This document shows positions 19,907 through 29,122 of a stretch of DNA of 64,000 nt, piece after piece; position 1 is the first letter of the stretch, and each line of letters begins with the position of its first letter. The translations under genes and the position numbers were made by a program. A model generated the notes under the pieces. It ran no database searches. It was not told the origin of the DNA and saw only the letters and a program-made list of their open reading frames with translations. This DNA is from Bog-756 sp963835465 (GTDB taxonomy: Bacteria > Actinomycetota > Acidimicrobiia > Acidimicrobiales > RAAP-2): positions 124,001 to 188,000 of the forward strand of contig CAWIFR010000001.1 of NCBI GenBank assembly GCA_963835465.1, given 5' to 3'.

Positions 19907-20029
19907 GACGACCACCTCCTCGATCCCACTGTAGGCACTTAGTGGTTCGAGCGCGCCGCGGGCCACCCGGACCAGCCCGAGGGCTCCCCCAGGGGTCTCA
20001 CCGGTCCCTGGGCTCGGCCCTCGGCCGGC

Positions 20030-20242
20030 TCAGGCGTCCCCGGTCGGGTAGACGACCAGCAGCCCGCGCTCCACGTCGGCCACCACCACGGTGGTCCCGA
20101 CCTCGATGGTGGTACCGGGGAAGAGGGAGACCGCGTACCACTCCTCGCCCCTTGAGAACACGGAGCCGGGCTGATGACTGTCGGAGACCGGCTTCCTCAC
20201 CACCGCCGTCTCGCCGATCATGCCCGAGACACCGTTCAACAT
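20030..20242 (-). CDS. NfeD-like C-terminal OB-fold protein, short form
   Basis: The 70-aa product begins at ATG 20242, with GGAG about 7 nt upstream. Its sequence GMIGETAVVRKPV, EEWYAVSLFPGTTIEVGTTVVVADVERGLLVVYP is the OB-fold domain found at the C-terminus of NfeD proteins. The membrane helices and the ClpP-like protease domain of full-length NfeD are absent. Its gene sits 123 nt upstream of the SPFH gene in the same direction, the classic NfeD-SPFH pairing, so it probably binds or regulates that protein. I see no membrane segment, so anchoring must come from the partner. Confidence 0.8.
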   Translation of the reverse strand: MLNGVSGMIGETAVVRKPVSDSHQPGSVFSRGEEWYAVSLFPGTTIEVGTTVVVADVERGLLVVYPTGDA

Positions 20243-20391
20243 CGATCGCTCCGTTTCCGACCCCGAGTCCGAGCGCCCATCCAGCCACGCCTCCTACCCC
20301 TCGATGAGCACTATACGGCGTCCTCTCGACCGTCACGCCCAGCTGAGCGTGACCCCTGGCCCGAGGGGTCGGGGCTCGTAGCCTGGGCACG

Positions 20392-20785
20392 ATGTCCGAC
20401 GACGAGAAGTGCATCCTGCTGACCACCTTCAGGCGTGACGGCACGGCCGTGCCCACCCCGGCATGGGTAGTTCGGTTGGCTGACGGACGGCTCGGCCTGT
20501 GGACCAGCTCCGCATCGGGCAACGCCAAACGTCTGGCTCACACCTCCCGGGTCACCGTCCAAGCCCGTGACGCACGCGGACGGGTCAAACCGGGCGACCG
20601 CGCCGGTGGACGCGACGGCCGGCGTCGTGACCGGGGCTGAGTACTCCGACATCCACGACAAGGTGAAGACCAAGTACGGGATCATGACCTCCTTCACCAA
20701 GTTCCTCGGCAAGGTCGGCGGGCTGTTCAAGGGGAAGCAGGTCCCCTACGGCGACTGCGGCGTGGTCATCACTATGGCCGGCTGA
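20392..20785 (+). CDS. PPOX-class F420-dependent family protein (frame broken near 20596)
   Basis: Frame one gives MSDDEKCILLTTFRRDGTAV and VRLADGRLGLWTSSASGNAK through VKPG, and a second frame continues with TAPVDATAGVV and KVKTKYGIMTSF to a stop at 20785. Removing one G near 20596 joins them into a split-beta-barrel PPOX protein of about 130 aa, the size of F420-binding members in Actinobacteria. These use reduced F420 or bind it, and cofD and cofE are in the same window. The particular substrate is unknown. The break looks like an indel error. Confidence 0.83.
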
Positions 20786-20848
20786 CGCGGGCCCGCACCC
20801 CGACCACGGGTTACCGTGGGCCATGCCCACCCACTGCCACCTCCGCCG

Positions 20849-21712
20849 ATGATCGCCCCGCTGACGGCCCGCAAGACCTGCCGAACCGTGGAGCCCCTCC
20901 ACGGGATGATCTACTTCGCCCCGGAGGCGGCCGAGTCCTACCGCCGCCTGGGCCTCCGGGCCGAGGCCGGCTACTTCGCCTCTCGATCGGCCGCCATGGG
21001 CGCGGTGGGCGCCGAGACGGTGGTGGCCACCTTCTTCAATTTCCATCCCGGCCTGGTGCGCGACGTCATTCCCGAGGCCTGGACGGTGGCGACGCCGGCG
21101 GCGGTGCTCGCCGCCCGGCTCGAGGCGGCCGACACCGCTCTGTGTCGCATGTTGGGCGACGACGTCTCCTCCCCGGAGATGGGGCGGGCCGCGGCCCTGG
21201 CCCGACGGGCGGCAGAGCGCGCCGCCGAGCGCTACGAGGGTCGACCGCTGTTCGCCGCCCACGCCGGACTGCCCTGGCCCGAACCTCCCCATCTGGTGCT
21301 GTGGCACGCCCAGACCCTGCTCCGCGAGTTCCGGGGCGACGGGCACGTGGCCGCCCTGGTCCTCCACGATCTCGACCCGGTGGAGGCCCTCGGGCTGCAC
21401 CTGGCCACCGGCGACCTGCCCGAGGGCTTCCTGCGGGCCACCCGGGGGTGGCCGGACGACGAGTGGGAGGCGGGCGTGGATCGGCTGGTCGGCCGCGGCC
21501 TGGTTTCCAGGGTGGAGCCATCCGATGGCCATCGGGCGCCGCTGGCCCTCACCGACGGAGGGGCCACCCTCCGCGGGACCTTGGAGGAGGAGACTGACCG
21601 CGCCGCCGTCCACGCCTATGAGTCGCTCGGCGAGGACGGCTGCGCCGAGCTGCGACAGCTGGCCCGGCCGTTCAGCCGGGCGGTGGTGGACGCCGCCGGA
21701 TTCGGGTTCTGA
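20849..21712 (+). CDS. SCO6745-family protein
   Basis: The product (287 aa from ATG 20849) carries VEPLHGMIYFAPEA, YFASRSAAMGAVG and VVATFFNFHPGLV, the conserved N-terminal pattern of the actinobacterial SCO6745 family. The C-terminal part (from about WEAGVDRLVGRGLVSR) resembles a winged-helix segment. No function is established. A GTG at 20816 is in frame, but the residues it adds are proline-rich and not family-like. The gene stands alone between the PPOX gene and a cyclic-nucleotide-binding gene on the same strand. Confidence 0.82.
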   Translation: MIAPLTARKTCRTVEPLHGMIYFAPEAAESYRRLGLRAEAGYFASRSAAMGAVGAETVVATFFNFHPGLVRDVIPEAWTVATPAAVLAARLEAADTALCRMLGDDVSSPEMGRAAALARRAAERAAERYEGRPLFAAHAGLPWPEPPHLVLWHAQTLLREFRGDGHVAALVLHDLDPVEALGLHLATGDLPEGFLRATRGWPDDEWEAGVDRLVGRGLVSRVEPSDGHRAPLALTDGGATLRGTLEEETDRAAVHAYESLGEDGCAELRQLARPFSRAVVDAAGFGF

Positions 21713-21784
21713 CCGATCAGGGCCAGCTCCGGGCCGAGGGAGATGGTCGCCATGCCGCCCGGTCGGGGCGCTACCCTACCCTCC

Positions 21785-22207
21785 ATGGCGAACCGGGCGA
21801 AGTCGCTGGACCTGTCGGATATCTGGTTGTTCTCGGGCTGCTCGGCCAAGGAGCTCCGCACCCTCCGGGGATCATTGGAGGAGGTGACCGTGCCCGCCGG
21901 CACCGTGCTGACGGCCGAACGGAGCCGGGGTCGCGAATTCTTCCTCATCGTAGAGGGCACCGCCTCGGTCACCCACGACGGCAGGCTGGTGGCCACCCTC
22001 GGGCCCGGTCGCTACTTCGGCGAGCTCGCCTTGCTGGACCGGGGTAGCCGCTCGGCCACGGTCACCTCAGAGACCGAGATGCGTCTGCTGGTCCTCGGCC
22101 AACGCGAGTTCAACGGCATCCTCGACGCCGTGCCCACCATGACGAGGAAACTGCTGGCCGCCACGGCCTCCCGCCTGCGGGAGTCCGACGCCCGGGCCTA
22201 TCACTGA
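21785..22207 (+). CDS. Cyclic nucleotide-binding domain protein
   Basis: The 140-aa product is almost entirely one cNMP-binding domain: LSDIWLFSGCSAKELRTL, the phosphate-binding cassette GPGRYFGELALLDRGSRSATV, and LLVLGQREFNGIL. No DNA-binding helix-turn-helix follows, unlike CRP, so it is a stand-alone sensor or a subunit acting through a partner. The Arg in GSRSAT would bind the cyclic phosphate. ATG 21785 fits the domain border better than the in-frame start at 21743. Confidence 0.88.
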   Translation: MANRAKSLDLSDIWLFSGCSAKELRTLRGSLEEVTVPAGTVLTAERSRGREFFLIVEGTASVTHDGRLVATLGPGRYFGELALLDRGSRSATVTSETEMRLLVLGQREFNGILDAVPTMTRKLLAATASRLRESDARAYH

Positions 22208-22237
22208 CTGCCGCCACTGAGGCGGGACACCAGCCGC

Positions 22238-22975
22238 TCAGGGCCCGGTCGCCCGGTGGCCGCTCACCAGGTCCGCCAGGGCCGACTCCTCCCCGGGGGC
22301 CACCACCACGCGGTAGCCGTTGCGCCCGCCGAGCCATGCGCGGTTGCGCCGGTGGATGTCGTGATGGCTGTCGTACCGGTCCAGCACCACCACCGTGGCC
22401 GTCCCGGGCAGCTGGTCGGTGGCAGTGGCCAGGGCGTCCATGGACAGCCGAACCCCGTTGATGGTGCCGAGTCCGGCGTCGGCCACCAGGACCACCACGT
22501 CGGGGGCCAGCGCCGTCACCACATCGGTGGCGTCACCGTCGGCGGCCTGGGGCGAGCGGACACCGCCCGCCATCTCCACCACGCCCACCGCCACCCGATC
22601 ACCCGGCCACTCCAACTCCCCCATCAGGTCGGCCACGGTGAAGGGCGGCAGGCCCAGGGCCTCGGCGGCCATCGGGGGCGCCATGGCCCGGTGGTAGGAG
22701 CGGAAGGAATGGCAGACGGCACCGGGGTGCTCGCCCGAGGCGGCGCCCAACCGCTCAGCGTCGGTGGGGCCACCGAGCCGGCCACCCTCGGAGTCGATGT
22801 CGAACGACTGGGCCGGCTTGCGCGCCGCCACCGACAGCCCCCGGGCGCGCAGCTCGGCGAGGAGCCGGGAGCACACCCAGGTCTTGCCCACCTCGGTGCC
22901 CGTTCCACACACCAGCACCACGCGCTCAGGACGCAATGTCGGCCCTCGCCCCTCGGGGTCCTCCGTCCGGGCCAT
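22238..22975 (-). CDS. bioD: ATP-dependent dethiobiotin synthetase
   Basis: BioD closes the ureido ring of dethiobiotin from diaminopelargonate, CO2 and ATP, the step before bioB. The protein has the P-loop VVLVCGTGTEVGKTWV and ARKPAQSF, and VVEMAGGVRSP (the family's E-G-A-G-G region). It is the third gene of a bioA-bioF-bioD operon. The start is uncertain: ATG 22975 overlaps bioF by 50 nt, while a TTG at 22936 would give a shorter N-terminus closer to the usual family start. Confidence 0.92.
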   Translation of the reverse strand: MARTEDPEGRGPTLRPERVVLVCGTGTEVGKTWVCSRLLAELRARGLSVAARKPAQSFDIDSEGGRLGGPTDAERLGAASGEHPGAVCHSFRSYHRAMAPPMAAEALGLPPFTVADLMGELEWPGDRVAVGVVEMAGGVRSPQAADGDATDVVTALAPDVVVLVADAGLGTINGVRLSMDALATATDQLPGTATVVVLDRYDSHHDIHRRNRAWLGGRNGYRVVVAPGEESALADLVSGHRATGP

Positions 22976-24149
22976 CGGTCGGTCGGGAAGGCCCGCCGAG
23001 CCCGAGCCGGACCAGGGCATCCACCAGCCGGTCGACCTGGCCGTCGGTGTGGACCGACGACAGCGTGATCCGGAGGCGCGACGTGCCCCGGGGAACGGTC
23101 GGTGGCCGGATGGCGGGAACCCACAGCCCTTGATCCAACAAGGCGGACGAGGCCTCCACGGCGTCGGCCTCGTCCCCGATGATCACGGGGATGATCGGTG
23201 AACCGTGCCCGAGACGGCCCACCGACCCGGCCACCCGGTCCACAAGGCCGGCCAGCCGTTCACGGAGGGCGGCACCCTCTGGCGACCGCACGATCTCCAC
23301 GGCGGCCAACGCGGCCGCGGCGTCGGCGGGGGTGGCGGCGGTCGTGAAGATGTACGGGCGGGCCCGGTTGACCAGCAATTCCACGAACCGCGCCGGTCCG
23401 GCCACGAACCCGCCCAAGGACCCGAGCGTCTTCGACAGCGTGCCCATCCGCAGCACGTCCAGGTCGGCGGACCCATCGGGGAGCTCGGGTCCGAGCACGG
23501 CATGGGCCTCGTCCAGAACCAACAGGGCGCCATGGCCAGCGGCCAGGGCGACCAGACCCTCGAGGTCGGCCTGGTCGCCGTCCATCGAGAAGACGGTGTC
23601 GGTGATGATGATCGGCCGTCCCGGGCACCGGGACAGGGCCGAAGCGAGGGCCGCCAGATCCGAGTGGGGGTAGACGGTGACCCCCGCCCGTCCCAGGCGG
23701 CAGCCGTCGATGATCGAAGCGTGGTTGAGCTCGTCGGAGAAGACGTGGGCCCCCTCGGAGCCAAAGACCGACAGGACCGAGAGGTTGGCGGCGAAGCCGG
23801 TGGGGAAGACGACCGCCTGGTCGCACCCCTTCCACGCCGCCAAGGTCGACTCCAGCTCGGCGTGAACCGGCCGCGAGCCCGTCACCAGGCGGGAGGCTCC
23901 CGAACCGGTGCCCCAGCGGTCGAGGGCGAGGTGGGAAGCGGCCACCACCTCGGGGTGGGTGGTGAGCCCCAGGTAGTCGTTGGAAGCGAACGAGACCACC
24001 GACCCGGAGCCGGCGTGAACTCCCTCGAGGGCGCCCTCGGGCCCCAGGGCGTCGAAGGAACGGGGCCGGCGCCACTGGCCGGCGGCCTCCACCACGGCAC
24101 ACGACTCGTCCACCCACGCCGACCAAGCCGACGGACCGGTGCCCCTCAC
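22926..24149 (-). CDS. bioF: 8-amino-7-oxononanoate synthase
   Basis: BioF condenses pimeloyl thioester with alanine using PLP. The 407-aa product has VSFASNDYLGLTTHPEV, GSGASRLVTGSRPVH, FSDELNHASIIDG, VLDEAHAVLG and GTLSKTLGSLGGF (PLP-lysine region). GTG 24149 overlaps the bioA stop by 4 nt (GTGA), which fixes the start; the open frame further upstream is antisense-like reading inside bioA. It should be co-translated with bioA and bioD. Confidence 0.95.
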   Translation of the reverse strand: MRGTGPSAWSAWVDESCAVVEAAGQWRRPRSFDALGPEGALEGVHAGSGSVVSFASNDYLGLTTHPEVVAASHLALDRWGTGSGASRLVTGSRPVHAELESTLAAWKGCDQAVVFPTGFAANLSVLSVFGSEGAHVFSDELNHASIIDGCRLGRAGVTVYPHSDLAALASALSRCPGRPIIITDTVFSMDGDQADLEGLVALAAGHGALLVLDEAHAVLGPELPDGSADLDVLRMGTLSKTLGSLGGFVAGPARFVELLVNRARPYIFTTAATPADAAAALAAVEIVRSPEGAALRERLAGLVDRVAGSVGRLGHGSPIIPVIIGDEADAVEASSALLDQGLWVPAIRPPTVPRGTSRLRITLSSVHTDGQVDRLVDALVRLGLGGPSRPTDGPDGGPRGARADIAS

Positions 24150-25477
24150 GGTCGGTCCTCGGCCCAGACCTCGTCGAGCGCTTCGGCCAGGGCGTCGATG
24201 ACCCGGTCGATCTCCCCCACCGTGGTGGTCAGCGGCGGCATCACCACCACCACGTCCCCGAGCGGGCGCAGCAGGACACCCCGGCGCACCGCCCCGGCGC
24301 ACACCCGCCGGCCCCAGCGGGTCGAGCCCGCCGGGGGGTCGAGCTCCACACCCACCATGAGGCCCCGCTGCCGGACGGCATGCACACCGGGATGGCTCGA
24401 AACCGAGTCGGCCAAGCGCTCGGCAAGGTGGGCGGTGGTGGTGGCCACCTGGTCCAGCACCTCCCACTCGTCCAGCAGCTGGAGGTGTCGGAGGGCCACC
24501 GCACAGGCGAGGGCGTTCCCGCCGTAGGAGTGCCCGTGGTAGAAGGTCGACTCGCTGAGATCGGCGCCGTTGAAGGCTTCGAACACCCGCCCGGCCGCCA
24601 CCGTGGCGGAGAGGGGGAGGTACCCTCCGGTGATCCCCTTGCCCAGACACAGCAGGTCCGGCCGGAAGGCGGCTCCGGCCCACTCCGAGGCGAACAGCCG
24701 TCCCGTCCGCCCGAAGCCGGTGGCCACCTCGTCACAGATCAGCAGCACATCGTGGGACCCGCACGCCTCCCCGACGAGCGCCAGGTCGGCGGGCTCGGCC
24801 ACCAGGATGCCCGATGCCCCCTGCACCAGGGGTTCGATGACCACCGCGGCCAGCGTGTCGGCGTGGACCTCGATGGCGGCCACCATCTTGGTGGCCCAGT
24901 CCGCGGTGGCGTAGCCCGGGGTGCGTAGCACGGGGAAGCGGAGGGGATCGAAGAGGGTGGTGCCGAACCCACCGTCGCCCAGCGAGAGCGCGCCGACCGT
25001 GTCGCCGTGGTAGGCGCCGCCCAGGGCCAGGAACTGCTGTCGTCCGGTCTCCCCGCGGTTGACCCAGTACTGAAAGGCGATCTTGAGCGCCTGCTCGACA
25101 GCCACGGCGCCGTCGGAGGCGAACAGGACGTGGGCGTCGTCCACCGGGACCACCGCGGCCAGGGCCTCGGCGAACTCCACGGCGGCCCGGCTCCCGTTTC
25201 CGAGCAGGGTGGCGTGGGCCACCTTGGCCAGCTGGTCGATCACCGCGGCATCCAGTTCCGGCACGTGGTGGCCGAGCGTGGTCACCCAGAGCGAGGAGAT
25301 GGCATCGAAGTACCGGCGGCCGTGCACGTCGATGAGCTCACGACCCTCGGCTCGCTCCACGGTCAGCGGTGAGTTGTCCGGATAGGCGGCCATCTGGGTG
25401 AAGCCGTGCCACACGACAGCAGCGTCCCGTGCCACCCAGGGATCGGAGTCGGGCGAGGGGTCCGGCCGAGTGGTCAT
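24146..25477 (-). CDS. bioA: Adenosylmethionine-8-amino-7-oxononanoate aminotransferase
   Basis: BioA transfers an amino group from SAM to KAPA with PLP, giving diaminopelargonate. The 443-aa product begins with the family pattern VWHGFTQMAAY and SLWVTTLGHHVPELD, and continues with GGAYHGDTVGALSLG, LLICDEVATGFGRTG and LCLGKGITGGYLPLSAT (PLP-lysine). It is the first gene of the bioA-bioF-bioD operon and is divergent from the riboflavin synthase gene across 129 nt. I see no inverted repeat there matching a BioQ-type operator. Confidence 0.95.
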   Translation of the reverse strand: MTTRPDPSPDSDPWVARDAAVVWHGFTQMAAYPDNSPLTVERAEGRELIDVHGRRYFDAISSLWVTTLGHHVPELDAAVIDQLAKVAHATLLGNGSRAAVEFAEALAAVVPVDDAHVLFASDGAVAVEQALKIAFQYWVNRGETGRQQFLALGGAYHGDTVGALSLGDGGFGTTLFDPLRFPVLRTPGYATADWATKMVAAIEVHADTLAAVVIEPLVQGASGILVAEPADLALVGEACGSHDVLLICDEVATGFGRTGRLFASEWAGAAFRPDLLCLGKGITGGYLPLSATVAAGRVFEAFNGADLSESTFYHGHSYGGNALACAVALRHLQLLDEWEVLDQVATTTAHLAERLADSVSSHPGVHAVRQRGLMVGVELDPPAGSTRWGRRVCAGAVRRGVLLRPLGDVVVVMPPLTTTVGEIDRVIDALAEALDEVWAEDRP

Positions 25478-25606
25478 CGCGGAGATTCTTGTCTACCGCT
25501 GGGCCCCGGTCGAACCGGGCACCGCCACCGACCTTCTGGCCGGCCCACGGCCCTGGACCAGCTCAGACCGGCCGGGATCCTGACACCGACCGGTAGGATT
25601 CCGACC

Positions 25607-26083
25607 ATGGACCGCATCGGCGTCGTCGACACCATGTTCGCCCGGTACGACATGGGCGGCGAGGCGCTCGACGAGCTCAAGGGCTACGCGGGGTACGGCA
25701 CCTCCTTCGAGGTGGTCCGTCGCACCGTGCCGGGCTTCAAGGACCTGGCCGTGGAGTGCAAACGGATCATCGAGGGCGAGGGGTGCCTCATCGTGGTGGC
25801 CCTCGGCATGCCGGGCAAGGCCGACATCGACCAGGTCTGCGCCCACGAGGCGTCCCAGGGCCTGATGCAGGCGCAGCTCATGACCTCCACCCACATCCTC
25901 AAGGTGTTCGTGCACGAGAACGAGGAGGAGGACCCGGCCAAGCTGGCCCAGGTCTGCGTCAACCGCTCGCGCAAGCACGCCCGGAACGCCTACTGGATGC
26001 TGTACGAGCCCGAGCAGCTGGTCCGCCAGGCCGGCCGGGGCGTGCGCCAGGGCTACGAGGACGCCGGGCCGCTCGCCGGCTGA
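25607..26083 (+). CDS. ribC: Archaeal-type riboflavin synthase
   Basis: Riboflavin synthase dismutates two 6,7-dimethyl-8-ribityllumazines to riboflavin. The 158-aa product matches the archaeal enzyme, which is related to lumazine synthase, and not the bacterial RibE with its tandem barrels: GVVDTMFARYDMG, RRTVPGFKDLAVECKR, VVALGMPGKADIDQVCAHEA and SQGLMQAQLMTSTHILKVFV. ATG 25607 has AGGA 8 nt upstream, and the length equals the archaeal family. No other riboflavin gene is nearby. It stands divergent from bioA. This is the most phylogenetically unexpected gene in the window. Confidence 0.88.
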   Translation: MDRIGVVDTMFARYDMGGEALDELKGYAGYGTSFEVVRRTVPGFKDLAVECKRIIEGEGCLIVVALGMPGKADIDQVCAHEASQGLMQAQLMTSTHILKVFVHENEEEDPAKLAQVCVNRSRKHARNAYWMLYEPEQLVRQAGRGVRQGYEDAGPLAG

Positions 26084-26096
26084 ACCCGGAGGCCGG

Positions 26097-27236
26097 TCAC
26101 ACTCGGCCGGCGGAGCCGGGCACGTCGTGGGGTAGTCCGAGGGTGCGCTCGGCGATGATGTTGCGCTGCACCTCGGCCGTCCCTCCTCCGATGGTCAAGG
26201 CCGGCGCGAACAGGAGCCCGAAACCCCAGATCGGATCAGGGGAATCGACCGACGGCCCGGCTCCTTGCAGCATGCCCCGGGGCCCAGCCAACTCGTTGGC
26301 CAGGGCCATGATGTGCTGACCGTGCGCATCGGCCAGGGCCTTGCGCACCGACGCCTCCGGGCCGGGCTCCACGCCGGCCACGGCCGCCGACACCGTCCGC
26401 AGCCGGAGCAGTCGGAGGATCTCACCCTCGATCCACAGGCGGGCCAGCCCCTGGCGTACCAGGGGGTCGGTCGGTCGGCCCGAGCGCCGCACCAGGTCGA
26501 CCAGGTCGCTCGCCGTCGGACCCATTCCCCACAGTGCCCCGGCCCCCGACAGCGACACCCGCTCGTTCCCCAATGTGACCTTGGCCAGGGCCCAGCCCTG
26601 GCCCCGGACCCCGACCAGCTGATCACCGGTGAGGCGCACCCCGTCCAGGGTGACCTCGTTGAAGGTGTGGGTACCGGTCATGTCGACGAGGGGACGCACC
26701 GTCACCCCGGGCGCGTCCATGGGGCAGATGAAGTAGGAGATCCCCTGGTGGGTGGGCGCCTCGGGCTCGGTTCGGGCCAACAGGATTCCGAAGCGGGCGG
26801 CGTGGGCGTAGGAGGTCCAGACCTTCTCACCCTGCACCACCCACTCGTCCCCGTCCAACACGGCCCGGGTGGTCAGGGAGGCCAGGTCCGAACCGGCCCC
26901 GGGCTCGCTGAACAACTGGCACCAGACCTCCTCGCCGGCCAGCAGGGGGCGCAGGTAGCGCTCCTTCTGCTGGTCAGTGCCGGCATGGAGGATGGTGGGC
27001 CCGGCCCACCCGATGCCGATGGTGTTCTCCGGTCGCCTCACCCCGGCCCGACGGAGTTCGTCATCCACGATCAGCTGATGGCTGGGGTCTGCCCCCAGCC
27101 CCCATGGAGGGGGCCAGTGGGGCGCCACGAGCCCGTGCTCGGCCAGCTGGCGCGGCGTCGGGGCGGGGTGTTCTCTCAGCCACTGACGCAAGGGGAGCCG
27201 TCGGGGGTCGTCCTCGGCCGGCAGCGCGAAGTCCAT
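26097..27236 (-). CDS. Acyl-CoA dehydrogenase
   Basis: The 379-aa product is a complete acyl-CoA dehydrogenase: QLFSEPGAGSDLASL and WVVQGEKVWTSYAHAARFGI (flavin and substrate contacts), a C-terminal helical domain with RRSGRPTDPLVRQGL, and GGGTAEVQRNIIAERTLGLP at the end. It lies 13 nt beyond the convergent riboflavin synthase gene and diverges from an acyl-CoA synthetase gene, so the pair probably activates and oxidises the same class of acids. The chain length cannot be read from sequence. Confidence 0.93.
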   Translation of the reverse strand: MDFALPAEDDPRRLPLRQWLREHPAPTPRQLAEHGLVAPHWPPPWGLGADPSHQLIVDDELRRAGVRRPENTIGIGWAGPTILHAGTDQQKERYLRPLLAGEEVWCQLFSEPGAGSDLASLTTRAVLDGDEWVVQGEKVWTSYAHAARFGILLARTEPEAPTHQGISYFICPMDAPGVTVRPLVDMTGTHTFNEVTLDGVRLTGDQLVGVRGQGWALAKVTLGNERVSLSGAGALWGMGPTASDLVDLVRRSGRPTDPLVRQGLARLWIEGEILRLLRLRTVSAAVAGVEPGPEASVRKALADAHGQHIMALANELAGPRGMLQGAGPSVDSPDPIWGFGLLFAPALTIGGGTAEVQRNIIAERTLGLPHDVPGSAGRV

Positions 27237-27409
27237 GACAGCAGCGTAGGCTGACCGGGTTCCGGGGTCTGGAGCCCGACGGCAGGGTCGGGGGCCTCGT
27301 GGCCGGCGTGGACACGATGGGGCATCCGGGAACAGGGCAGAGAACAGTGGCCGGCGACGGCCAAGGGAGCATGCACCGGTTTCCGTGCGCCGGGCAGTGG
27401 GGAGACGAC

Positions 27410-29104
27410 GTGAGCAGGTGGATCTTCGCCGACGTGTGGGAGACGGTGGCCGACACTTTGCCCGACGCGCCCGCCCTGACCCACGGCGACCACACCCTGA
27501 CGTGGTCCGAGCTCGACCATCGGGCCGACAACGTGGCCCGATGGCTGGTGGAGGCCGGCGTGCACCAACAGGACAAGGTGGCGCTGTATCTCACCAACTG
27601 CTCGGAGTACCTCGAAGCCACCTTCGCCTGTTTCAAGCTGGCCCTGGTACCCATCAACACCAACTACCGGTACGCGGACGACGAGCTGGTGTACCTCTGG
27701 CAGAACGCCGACACGGTGGCGGTGGTCTTCCACGGGACGTTCGTCGACCGCATCGAAGGGATCCGTCATCAACTGCCCGACATCCGCTCCTGGCTGTGGG
27801 TCGACGACGGAACCGCCCCCTGCCCCTCCTGGGCCGTGGCCTACGAGTCGGTGGCCTCGGGCCCAGGGTCGGCCCGATCCACCACCGCGGCGGCCATGGG
27901 TCCCGGCGCCCTTGACGGGACACGGGCCGCCGGCCGGGTGGGAGCGCCGTGGGGGCGGAGCCCGGACGACCTCTACATGCTCTACACCGGAGGCACCACG
28001 GGGATGCCCAAGGGGGTCATGTGGCGTCAGGACGACCTGTTCGCCCGGATGAACGGATCGGGCTTCCGGCGCTATCCCGAGGACGGCGGGCCCGACGACG
28101 TACGTGCCGAGTTGGAGCGGAGCGGCCGGGGCATGACCCTCCTCCCGGCCTGCCCGCTGATGCACGGCACCGGCGGGTTCACCGCCTTGGAGTGCCTGAG
28201 TGAGGGAGGTCGGGTGGTCACCCTTACCTCCCGCCAGTTCGACCCGGTCGAACTGCTCGACACCGTGGTGCGAGAGCAGGTCAACGGACTGATCATCGTC
28301 GGCGACGTGTTCGCCAAGCCCATCCTGGCCACCCTCGACGCCTATCCCCGACGGTGGGACCTGACCAGTCTGGTGGGCATCATCTCGTCGGGGGTGATGT
28401 GGAGCGAGGAGACCAAGCAGGGCCTCCTCGCCCACTACCCGGGGATGCTGTTGGTCGATGCCTTCTCCTCGTCCGAGGCACTGGGCATGGGCACGTCGGT
28501 GTCGTCGGGTACCTCTTCGGCCCGAACGGCGCGGTTCTCCCTCGGACCCGAGGTCCGGGTCCTCGACGCCGACGGTCGCGACATCGAACCGGGGTCCGGA
28601 CGGAGCGGGGTGCTGGCGCTCGGCGGCCGGATCCCCCTCGGGTACTACAAGGACGAGATCAAGTCCGCCGCCACCTTCCGCACCATCGACGGTGTGCGCT
28701 ACTCGGTGCCGGGCGACTTCGCCGAGGTGGGTGCGGACGGTTCCATCCACCTCCTGGGCCGCGGATCGGTGGTCATCAACACCGGGGGGGAGAAGGTCTA
28801 CCCCGAGGAGGTGGAAGAGGTCATCAAGACCATCGACGGCGTGGCCGACGCCGTCGTGGTGGGCATCCCCAACGAACGGTTCGGCGAGGAGATCGTGGCC
28901 GTGGTGGAGCCCACCCCCGGGAGCGACCCCGAGTCGGTGACCAGCGAGGCGGTGACCGACCACGTGAAGCAGCGGTTGGCCGGGTACAAGGCACCTCGCC
29001 GGGTCCACGTGGTCGCCACCATCGGCCGCTCGCCCGCCGGCAAGGTCGACTACGCCCGCCATCGGGCCGAGACTGCCGAATGGGCCGGCGTGCCCCTCCA
29101 ATGA
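27410..29104 (+). CDS. Acyl-CoA synthetase (AMP-forming)
   Basis: The enzyme activates a carboxylic acid as acyl-adenylate and passes it to CoA. The 564-aa product has the P-loop-like YTGGTTGMPKGVMW (A3), FSSSEALGMG (A5 region), GYYKDEIKSAATF, GDFAEVGADGSIHLLGR (A7-A8) and SPAGKVDY (catalytic Lys, A10). GTG 27410 follows GGGGAG by about 6 nt and gives the family start; the frame is open upstream. It is divergent from an acyl-CoA dehydrogenase gene. It resembles FadD-type enzymes. Confidence 0.93.
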   Translation: MSRWIFADVWETVADTLPDAPALTHGDHTLTWSELDHRADNVARWLVEAGVHQQDKVALYLTNCSEYLEATFACFKLALVPINTNYRYADDELVYLWQNADTVAVVFHGTFVDRIEGIRHQLPDIRSWLWVDDGTAPCPSWAVAYESVASGPGSARSTTAAAMGPGALDGTRAAGRVGAPWGRSPDDLYMLYTGGTTGMPKGVMWRQDDLFARMNGSGFRRYPEDGGPDDVRAELERSGRGMTLLPACPLMHGTGGFTALECLSEGGRVVTLTSRQFDPVELLDTVVREQVNGLIIVGDVFAKPILATLDAYPRRWDLTSLVGIISSGVMWSEETKQGLLAHYPGMLLVDAFSSSEALGMGTSVSSGTSSARTARFSLGPEVRVLDADGRDIEPGSGRSGVLALGGRIPLGYYKDEIKSAATFRTIDGVRYSVPGDFAEVGADGSIHLLGRGSVVINTGGEKVYPEEVEEVIKTIDGVADAVVVGIPNERFGEEIVAVVEPTPGSDPESVTSEAVTDHVKQRLAGYKAPRRVHVVATIGRSPAGKVDYARHRAETAEWAGVPLQ

Positions 29105-29122
29105 GGGTCGCCGTCCCCGGGG

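Noticed and set aside
22926..24683. Extended bioF frame reaching back into bioA (585 codons)
   Set aside because: The N-terminal 180 residues are Arg/Gly/Pro-rich antisense-like reading; the GTGA overlap at 24149 sets the real start.
25478..25606. BioQ-type operator between bioA and the riboflavin synthase gene
   Set aside because: No TGAAC-N3-GTTCA-like inverted repeat was found in this stretch.
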